A DNA stretch of 64,000 nt from Agrypnia vestita (lineage: Eukaryota > Arthropoda > Insecta > Trichoptera > Phryganeidae): assembly GCA_016648135.1 (NCBI GenBank), contig JADDOH010000515.1, positions 1 through 64,000 on the forward strand. The letters are read 5' to 3'. The first letter of the stretch is position 1; each line of letters begins with the position of its first letter. Below, piece after piece: positions 56,105 through 64,000 of this stretch. The position numbers were made by a program, and so were the translations under genes. Below the pieces are notes generated by a model. That model was not told the DNA's origin. It did no database searches and saw nothing but the letters and a program-made list of their open reading frames with translations.

Positions 56105-56640
56105 GTGGCAGTATAAATTGTATAAATCTTGTTACGAATCCGAGGTCCTTTAAATATTGCATGTATTTGAGCAAATGAGGTTGTCACTGATGGAACATCA
56201 CAGTTACATTTGTGTAGTTGTTAAAGTCCTCCCATAGAAGTGAAGAGCTCGATTGACTACACCCGCCCCTGCTCGAGCGATTCCTCGGGTACATAAGCTG
56301 CTTATGTAATACATAAAGTTCCCAAACAATTTAGTAGCAGGCACTTAACTGAAGTTCCTAGACTTCCTATCTTATTCCATCACGGACTGCCTGAGTGCTC
56401 CCTTCCAATAAAACAGGGTTGCATTTTAAAAGGCCCACAAAAAACTTTTGAAACTAAATTTTGTTTTTTTTTTTAAATTGTATCCACCGGTGTCCACGAA
56501 TATTTCTTTTGGAAGACGTTTTATTTTGATAGTTTTCGAACGAAAGAATATCTGAGACACACCTGTCGTAGAGGTCGATTTTTTACCCATTGCACTGTAC
56601 AATCGGCCACTGATGAGAGTGTTGCAAGTAAGTATAATAA
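56105..56640. other. No gene recognised
   Basis: Sequence downstream of the U2-like start. A GC-richer piece lies near 56235-56300 (CTACACCCGCCCCTGCTCGA). No ORF or family recognised. Confidence 0.3.
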
Positions 56641-57060
56641 TAATGTCTGTCCGTAACTTCTAATCCAATTCTAATCAAAGATAAAATTATAAAAACATTG
56701 ACTTTATGCTCTCGTTATAAAATACTCTGAATTAGATTTTTTTTAATATTTCAGTTTCATGAAAATTAAATCTAATGAGTGCGAATTTCATTTCTATATT
56801 AGTATTAATAATTAATCAAAATATATAATTCTCTATATAATAATGTCCATGAGTAACGCTACCATAAATAATAATGATATATAATAAAATATCGAGGTTT
56901 AAGTAAAAAAAGCATAATTCTCTATTTAATAATGTCCCTCACTAAGGTTATTAAGACGCTACGCTACTCTAGATAGTGCTGTTCTCACAGCCTTAACTGG
57001 AGGTCAAAATATATATAATAAAAGTACGTAATTTTTGACGGGTAATAGCCGGTTACAATA
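56640..57060. repeat. Repeat related to 5666-6010 with GACGGGT-type end
   Basis: Shares, inverted, the TACGCTACTCTAGATAGTGC region with 5690-5720. It is followed by AAGTACGTAATTTTTGACGG near 57025, resembling the GACGGGTTACAG family end. Confidence 0.4.
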
Positions 57061-57544
57061 ATTTTTTATGTATGAATATGAAATGAAATAATATTTATTA
57101 AATCTTAATAATAATAATATTGACTGTGTAGATGCCCTTCATCAGCTAAAATAAGTACCTATGTGAAGGAAAAAAATTTTGGAAAAATTGTTTATATAAT
57201 AATTACTATCAAGATTTTAGGTCACCTATATATGATTATGAAAATTTTGGGACTATCGTATGTCTTGTGTAAATGATCCATCTATTATTTCATTTTGAAA
57301 TAATAATCCATTTTTCTCTAATAAAACAATTCATTTTTATTTTAATCTGTCATATCTTCCATACGACGAACTAGCAAATGAGAATAACTGCCACAGAACA
57401 TGTTTTACCTAGTGTGGCAGTTATTAGTAACTTGTATTAAAACAAATGTAAAATAAACAATAAACAATAAATAAAATAAACAATAAAATAAACCAAATTT
57501 TATTTGTATTTTCTAAGAACCCAATATTACGGGATTTTGTCCAC
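57061..57544. other. AT-rich DNA
   Basis: Includes the ACTGCCACAGAACATGTTTT piece shared with 43670 and an AAATAAACAATAAA tail near 57450-57495. No gene. Confidence 0.35.
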
Positions 57545-57730
57545 ACGTGGATAATCAAAAATGGAGATAAATTGTAGAAGTCTCAGAGAGACGAAGCTAT
57601 TTATATGGGAAACTTTATAGGGTGGCCTTATGACTGAATCTGTATTAGCTCACTTTACATGACGCATACGCAACGCCCATATTAAAAATAAAATAAAATA
57701 ACTTCGTTTCTGCGAGACTTCTATGATTCC
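57545..57730. repeat. Short MITE, AGATGTCTCACAGAGAC family
   Basis: Left TAGAAGTCTCAGAGAGACGA and right TCGTTTCTGCGAGACTTCTA are inverted repeats, making a compact non-autonomous copy. Confidence 0.6.
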
Positions 57731-57734
57731 AATT

Positions 57735-57955
57735 ATAATAAATTCGTTGTCTGTCTGTCCGTCCGTAATTGTGTATCGTCTGTAATTTTTTATAGTAATT
57801 TTTTTTCTATTTTTTTTTAATATTTTTTTCACAAAACTTTTTAACAAAAACTTCAAAAAAATTTTTTCCATTTTTTTTATAAAATAAATCAATTCTTATT
57901 CCTTAGGAACCGACATGTAAAAGTACCTTCATTTTTGACGGGTTACAGGTAGTTT
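57735..57955. repeat. Right end of the GACGGGTTACAG TIR family
   Basis: GTTGTCTGTCTGTCCGTCCG to ACATGTAAAAGTACCTTCAT and TTTTTGACGGGTTACAGGTA, matching the right end of 6012-6860. Confidence 0.55.
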
Positions 57956-58134
57956 ATCTTAATTGAGTAGAGATTTTTATTTTAATATGTTAATATAATA
58001 GAATAGAACTATATTCTAAAAATGCAACTCAACCACAGATAACCAAAATATAAACATAGATATAAAATCGGTTTATCATCAATCAACGTCCATTGTAAAT
58101 AATACCTTTTGTCAACTATGAATAATAAATACTT

Positions 58135-58345
58135 TAATTAAGGATAAATTATAGAAGTCTCACAGAGACAGTGCTATTTCTATATGAGAAAAGTGGATGG
58201 AAGTCTCTTATACGATGGCTCAGGGCTTACAACCTGTATGAGCTGGCTTAAGTGATTACTCTACACAATTCAACGTTCATTAATTCTATCGTAAGAACAT
58301 CCACACATTATCATATTTTTTTTAAAGTTCTATATATGTGTTCGA
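58135..58345. repeat. MITE fragment, close to the 25678-26008 copy
   Basis: Left end AAGGATAAATTATAGAAGTC and internal text (ATACGATGGCTCAGGGCTTA, AACATCCACACATTATCATA) match 25678-26008 in part. The right TIR is absent. Confidence 0.6.
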
Positions 58346-58439
58346 GTTATGAACATTTAATACATTGCACTGATCTCTGCTAGAGACATCTGTTGTTATT
58401 TTTTCTCGTTAACAAGTTAGTATACATAGATTTCGCAAC

Positions 58440-58565
58440 TGAAAAATCAATAACAGATTCTTAGTTAACTTTGTAAAAACCACTACCAGATTTTAGGTCT
58501 ACCAGTTTCGGGACGTACCCGTCTCTTCGTCAGGACCAACACTACACCACTACATTCACAACACT
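58440..58565 (-). repeat. Hammerhead-like motif, second sequence type
   Basis: On the minus strand at about 58540-58497: GTCCTGACGA, a stem II candidate GACGGGTACGTC, CCGAAAC, then TGGTAGAC. The core CTGACGA and GAAAC match the other copies while the stems differ in sequence, as expected for related ribozyme families. Confidence 0.45.
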
Positions 58566-59050
58566 ACACACCTCAACCATAGTATTGTTACACTTCCACC
58601 AATAATTGATCACATGCATGTTAGTCTTGTCAGGGACAAACATGCACTATATTTAAAAAAAAAAATTAACTTCTATCATGCACCAGCATATTATATTTTA
58701 ACAATACTTTTATATGAAAGTATGTTCTAAGAACACAGTTACTGGATTTGATCTTCATAGGGATGAATAATTAATTAATTAATTAATTAATTAAATATTT
58801 AAGTTGTATTATAAAAGTGTCTTAAATATATCTATACCTACTTAAGATACATTTATAATACAATTGAAGTACAAGGGGGACATACTTCTACGTGCCCTAG
58901 TCCCCTGGACTAAAAAAGAGGTTTATTTCAAAACTGTACAATTTTATACTCTGTCATGTCAACTATGTGTTTTCTTTACTCTCTCTGTTGTAGTGCAATT
59001 AAACTAATTTCAGGTCGACTGAAAAATAGGGCCTTCGAAACGAACTAACA
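58566..59050. other. No gene recognised
   Basis: AT-rich with TTAATTAATTAATTAATTAA near 58769. No coding signal. Confidence 0.3.
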
Positions 59051-59265
59051 AAGTTCAGCACCAACCTTGAGTTTGCAAATATTTTCGCATGGCGATGTAT
59101 GGCGCGCCAAGATATTATCGGGAAAACCTTCGAGTGTTGTCAGTTCCGCCGAAATCCCCCCCGGGTGGGGAAAACGCTTCACTCAAACGGAGGAAAAGTG
59201 GGGAAAAACACGTAAAAGCAATTTCCTCAAAAACTTACACGTTCTGTAGCTATGAATTGTGATAA
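59051..59265. other. GC-richer non-repetitive block
   Basis: Contains a C-run near 59154-59165 and GGGTGGGGAAAACGC. The open frame here has no domain. Candidate regulatory sequence upstream of the visible Hmx exon. Confidence 0.2.
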
Positions 59266-59439
59266 ATTGATGCCATAAATCAAATCAGTACAAATTTGAA
59301 CAGTTTTTTACACACGATTTCAAAATACCGTTTTATATATAAACTCCAAGTAAACAAATAAAATCGTACTAATATAATGTTGATAAAAGTGTAAACGTAA
59401 ATAAAAAATCCAAAATTCTGGAATCTTCCAACATACTAA

Positions 59440-59890
59440 CAACGGAAAAAACTTGATTTAAACTCTTGTCTGGAGTGTGCTGATGTATGGCAACGAAACA
59501 TGGACCATCGGCCAGAGCATGTCCGGGAGGCTAGCGGCCTTCGAGATGCGGTGCTACAGGCGCATGGCGAGGATCCGTTGGTCAGAACATATCCGTAACG
59601 ACGAGGTGTTGAGCAGGGTGGGCGAAAAGAGGCGGCTCCTGAACAGAATCGCCCAACAGCGAGCAATTTGGATAGGCCATAATATAAGGCATCCGGGCCT
59701 GCTTTTAACCATCGTCGAGGAAAATGTTGAAGGCAACAATCGTAGAGGCCACCCAAGATTAAGCTACGTAGACCAGATTATCGGAGATGTGCGCTGTAGC
59801 ACCTACCAAGAGATGAAGAGGCTGGCAGGTGACAGAGAGGAGTGGAGAGGGCGAGTGCTTGTTGCAGACCAATCCTAGGATTGCAATCCA
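59440..59890 (+). pseudogene. RTE-type retrotransposon C-terminal fragment (family D)
   Basis: A 133-codon frame reads MLMYGNETWTIGQSMSGRLA, AFEMRCYRRMARIRWSEHIR, then RAIWIGHNIRHPGLLLTIVE, RRGHPRLSYVDQIIGDVRC and STYQEMKRLAGDREEWRGRV, ending in a stop. The order and lengths match the C-terminal domain of RTE-clade proteins. It is an uninterrupted frame, so a relatively young insertion, but the RT and endonuclease are missing. Confidence 0.75.
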
Positions 59891-60700
59891 AAAAAAATAT
59901 GGAGTAAAAATTTGAATGATTTTACTGTATTTTAATGAAAACTCTTCGTTTCATCTGCACACAATATTAATTTTTGATGTGTAACATCTTTCCTCTCGCT
60001 TTTCTGCAAACTGTGGCAGTGATTTCGTGTAAAAGGACGGAAATGCGTAACAGGAAATAAGACGCGCGAAATTTAATTTTTAACCAATGAGCGCTCGCGG
60101 AGCTCGAGCGATGGAAAAAAATAATCGTTTATAAACAAATCAATGTCCAGCAAGCGCCATCACAGCGAAGACGCACACTACCAGGCAATGCTTCTGATTT
60201 TGTATATATATGTTGCGAGGCTGGTGTCAGGCGTGTGGATGTTGTAACTTTGATATATTTTGGCTTATATCTTCGAAACTATCCAATGAATAATTATTTT
60301 TTTACATTAATGTAAATAATAAGTACCCTTAATGATTTATATTCTCAAATTTTATGAAAGATATGTGATTGTTTTTAAATATTTATTCAAATTTTCATAC
60401 AATATGTATGACAGCACACTACCGCCATCCATGAAAATAAATAAAAACATATAATTGACCAAACACATTTCTAAAAAAAATGCGTATGTAGATATACGGT
60501 ACCTACCTAGTGCGGCAAAATTCAATAATAAATATATGCACATACATTTTCTTTACTTGTATCTACTAATTAATAAATATATAGGTATTAGCTATTTAAA
60601 TTTTGATGTTAATTTCTGTTGGTGCTCAATTGATATTTTTAATTGTGAGATGTGACTACTGTAGGGCTCGCTCGTTTTTTATTATGGTATTTTATTATAT
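59891..60700. other. No gene recognised
   Basis: A GC-richer part at 60000-60130 (CCAATGAGCGCTCGCGGAGC) is otherwise surrounded by AT-rich DNA. Confidence 0.3.
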
Positions 60701-61460
60701 ACTAGCTAACCCGCGTGGCTTCGCACGTGTAGATTTTTATTAACTGATTATAAATATGAAATTAGTCCGAATTACATATAATTAAATAAATAATAAATAT
60801 TAAATAAATAATTCATTGAGTGTTTTATTTGTCTCTCGCCGCCGCAATTTCGTGAAAATATATTTATTAAATTTTAGTAAACTAGACGATAATTTTTTTG
60901 GCAGTGGCTGGGGAATCTATGGTACCAAATCGCTGTCGAGGAAAATTAGTCACTTAATAGCGCCAGCATCTATCCCCCGTACAATCACCAGGGGAAAATC
61001 TTACTAATAGAAAGATTCTCTTTGAAAGGCAAGTGTAAATATTTAACGAGAGGAACACTCCTTTCTTCCCGGCGTCCTCCCAGGAGGGTTGTAAGATCAG
61101 GATTGAAATATTAACCAATTAAAGCACCCCTTAAGTCTTAGAGGTATAATGCAAATATATATAAAATACAGGGAAGTCAAAAAGTTAAAAGAATTTTCCG
61201 AAAGGAAAGAATGAGAACGAAAAAGATCTAAGTAATTGATGTTTTAATCAGATCAAAAGAAGTATTTTAAAAACTTACCTATTTGAGGGTCTGATATATT
61301 ATGTTCAACGCTTGTTCTTCCAAAGATATTACATTTTTCGTGAAAATTTAAAAAAAGGGTAAAAAGGAGAGATAGGAAATGTCTCCTTTGTTACCCACCG
61401 GGTCCTAAATAATAAGTTTACAAATTTTGGGTCCGATCGGTCGAACGGTACAGAATTGCA
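60700..61460. repeat. Possible end of a dispersed element plus unassigned sequence
   Basis: CTAGCTAACCCGCGTGGCTT followed by CGCACGTG (60701 on) resembles CTAGCAGTGCCAGCGCGGCT at 46622. Such GC-rich CTAG-ended starts are frequent at ends of lepidopteran dispersed repeats. The following sequence is not recognised. Confidence 0.3.
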
Positions 61461-61464
61461 TTGA

Positions 61465-61545
61465 ATATATATATAATATATATATTATATCTATTATATA
61501 TATATATATATTCTATATATATATATATCTATATATATATATCTA
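61465..61545. repeat. TA-rich microsatellite
   Basis: Interrupted (TA)n and TATATC runs. Confidence 0.85.
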
Positions 61546-61653
61546 TTCAGTGGGATGCGTAAGGGTCAAAGTAGAGGGGGAAAATTTATTTCTAAACTAA
61601 GTCTAATAAGTAAAAATGTCTTCTTGTAATTAATTGTGACTTTTTTTTAAATA

Positions 61654-61814
61654 GAGATGCGAACGCGGAATACGTGTCTCATTACTATTTTCAAACTAAG
61701 CTAAATGCTTGTGCTATGAAAATAGGACTAACTTGCTTGTCTGGAGTGAGGTTCGAACATGCAACCTTTGAATCACGAGGCGTGTGTCCTAACCACAAGA
61801 CCAACAAGCTACTC
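61654..61814 (-). repeat. tRNA-derived SINE (family 1)
   Basis: Good copy: T-run, AGAGATGCGAACGCGGAATA, AGCTAAATGCTTGTGC, then inverted B box GGTTCGAAC and the inverted tRNA-like head ending ACCAACAAGCTACT. Confidence 0.7.
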
Positions 61815-62884
61815 TGTAATTAATTTTTACTACTAAGGCATTATACTTTTAAAGGGTATTTAGTTTGACCTTTTCACAATTGTTTCAAAATTTACGAGCT
61901 CGTAATAATTTTTTGAGAAAGTCACACGTATTGTAACCAACCGTGGCACCATGTTATCTACCAAGAAATTTACGCCATTTCATGTCTATATATTTTGGCC
62001 TATAACGCAAACTACCAAATTTATACTTATTTACGTCAACGCAATTCATTTATATGTTTGTTGGTTATTTTTTGTTTTTTTTTCATTTGGCGTATTCAGG
62101 GAAAAAAATTATTGTAGCGGAAGCTAGGCATGCAGCATGTAACGGAACATGTGGCGAAAATGCGATACAAGAACTAACTACGCCATGTTGAATTCTCGTT
62201 CAGCTGTCAGATTCTGTTCGATACAATTCACGAATATTTCTATAATTTTTTTAAGACAGTTTTTGTTTGCCCCAATTATTTTAAATATTCGAGATTACAT
62301 TTCTGTAAGTATGAGTTTTGATTCTTTTCATGAAGTTCGATAGAATAATCGACAACGATCAATGTAACAACTTAATACTTTGAGCATCATTAATATATAA
62401 TTTTTTATTTATTTTTGTTTTTAAGTATAACTTTTACCGCGCATATATGATAACACGCAAGATTTTTTTTTAACTTAAACAAGATTAATCGAATCTACAA
62501 ATGTGGTTGTGTCTGCCGTAGAAACTGTTCAATCTACTATTACGTCACTCTCGGCAAATACAGCTCGGCTACAGCCGCGGCGGCGATGGAGGCATTTCAA
62601 AAATTAAAAAAAAAACATTCCAGAAACCTGCAAAAAGCCAAACACCCGGCCCACCCCCAGGTGCTATTTCCGGAATACCCTGTACAGTGTACGGCATATA
62701 TAAGGATGCTCCATACGAACAAGCGATAGCTTTCGTTAAGTGCGCCCTGTCTACAGGGAGTTTGTTTTCCAGTAGAGTGTTTCGGCTACTTACTTAAACA
62801 GTTGCCAAGTTTGAAGCCTTCGGGATAACTCAGGAGTTTCGAACCATCCGCTATTTAATTTTTAAATATTAATTTAATATTCTT
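61815..62884. other. No gene recognised
   Basis: Mostly AT-rich. A GC-richer part near 62565-62800 contains GGCATATATAAGG (TATA-like) but no gene could be linked to it. Confidence 0.3.
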
Positions 62885-63045
62885 CTTAGACCTCAAAAGA
62901 GATTCTTCTTAGATCTCGTGGTATAGCCGCTGTGGGGGAAAGAAATGGCTACAATTAGCAAACAACAAGGAAGGATGGAAAGAGAAAGAAATGGCCTATA
63001 TCCAGCAATGGAGAGACAAAGGCTGATGAAGAAGAAGAAGAAGCG
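62885..63045 (+). pseudogene. RTE-type retrotransposon 3' end (family B)
   Basis: GGAAAGAAATGGCTACAATT, then GGCCTATATCCAGCAATGGA and a GAAGAAGAAGAAGAAG tail, the same 3' end as at 49430-49512. Confidence 0.65.
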
Positions 63046-63845
63046 AAGACCAATGTAACATAAAGTGCCAGAATAGACGTCTAAAACAGGTGAACATCTC
63101 GGGATGGAAAGGAAGAAGTGAATTGGACAGGAGGATAAGAGCCGCAAGCCAGGTAGCTCGATCCCTGTATTATTCTGTACTTAGAAAAGTAAAGCTCAGC
63201 CAGCGAGCAAAGTTGGCAGTTAAAAAATGAGTTTTCAGGCCAACCCTAGTGTACGGCCACGAGCACTGGATCTAAACTACAGGCCGCCGAGACGATTTCT
63301 ACAAGGATTAGTAGGAATTACCAGAAGGAGTTACCGCATGAAAAAGATGTTCTGCAGTCATGATCTCAACCTAGGATTACGAATTCGAATGGTCAAATGC
63401 TATGTGTTTTCAGTATTTTTCTATGGAATGGAAGTATGGACGCTTACCGAAGAACTGATAAGGCGACTTGAGGCATTCGAGATGTGGATCTACAGAAGAA
63501 TTCTCAAAATAAGCTGCATGGACAGAGTTACGAATGAAGATGTTATGGCTCGGATGAATAAAGAAAAATAAGTTATTAAAACAATAAAAATCTGAAAACT
63601 TCAATATCTAGGACATGTGATGAGACATCCAGAGAAATACGAGGTCTTTCTTCTCATAATGCAGGGAAAGATTGCCGGAAGTCGGGGCCCTGGAAGAAGG
63701 AGGACTTCACGGCTGACAAACTTGAGACAGTGGTTTGGCCAGTCTACTGTGGAGCTATTTCGGGCCGCAGTAAACAAAGTCCACATAGCCAACATGATTG
63801 CCAACGTACATTAAACGGACAGGGCACGAGAAGAAGAAGAAGACC
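63046..63845 (+). pseudogene. RTE-type retrotransposon C-terminal half (family A)
   Basis: Frames read LDRRIRAASQVARSLYYSV early (end of the RT/thumb region), then MKKMFCSHDLNLGLRIRMVK, LIRRLEAFEMWIYRRILKIS, DRVTNEDVMARMNKEK, LQYLGHVMRHPEKYEVFLLI and RGPGRRRTSRLTNLRQWFGQ, then STVELFRAAVNKVHIANMI and a GAAGAAGAAGAAG tail. Longest family A copy here, with at least two stops or frameshifts. It begins immediately after a family B tail, as at 49600. Confidence 0.75.
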
Positions 63846-64000
63846 AGAAAGAACAGAATCAGAAATATTCAAATAAGATAATGTCTCGAAATAGAGCCCT
63901 TATTGACGTGTATCGAATAATCACAGTTACGGTGGCTGGGACATATCTTGCGGATGTCGGCGGAAAGTCTGCCAAAGTGTATTTTTCAGGTAAGACCAGA

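Noticed and set aside
62695..62710. TATA-box promoter near 62695
   Set aside because: No transcript, start or gene downstream could be linked to it.

Overview
This window looks like AT-rich nuclear DNA of an insect, most likely a moth or butterfly. The evidence is one spliced homeobox gene with a very large repeat-filled intron, several short (CCTAA)n runs (the arthropod telomere unit TTAGG), tRNA-derived SINEs, and many decayed RTE-type, CR1/jockey-like, Penelope-like and hAT copies together with several TIR/MITE families. The lepidopteran assignment is an inference from repeat content, not proof.

The only host protein-coding gene I can support is an Hmx (H6/NK5-family) homeobox gene on the minus strand. 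Its last coding exon (28968-29815) carries the full homeodomain and the HMX-specific downstream motif. An upstream coding exon at 55363-55481 has consensus splice sites on both sides, and its phase fits the last exon exactly. The intron between them is 25,547 bp. The 5' part of the gene, including the start codon and promoter, is not visible and probably lies beyond position 64000.

Region by region. 1-28 kb (downstream of Hmx) is a repeat mosaic: a foldback SINE, a hAT remnant, Penelope-like fragments with hammerhead-ribozyme-like motifs, RTE fragments, a TIR element with TTA duplications, a repeat loaded with heat-shock-element arrays, and MITEs. 28-30 kb is the Hmx 3' end. 30-55 kb is the Hmx intron; it holds the same repeat families, a 124-bp minisatellite, a second complete foldback SINE with target-site duplications, a tRNA-like sequence inside a foldback, a second heat-shock-element repeat, and several GC-richer blocks without recognised repeats that are candidate enhancers. 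55-64 kb holds the upstream Hmx exon, a U2 snRNA 5'-end pseudogene, and further RTE, SINE and MITE copies.

No bacterial operon, CRISPR array or intact mobile-element protein is present. The most unusual items are non-coding: (1) the SINE-like family whose tRNA-like head is present twice as an inverted pair and which is flanked by 11-12 bp target-site duplications; (2) a dispersed repeat with two dense arrays of perfect or near-perfect heat-shock elements per copy; (3) several repeat families sharing a hammerhead-like core next to a Penelope-like endonuclease fragment. All boundaries of repeats were placed by eye and are approximate unless a duplication is described.
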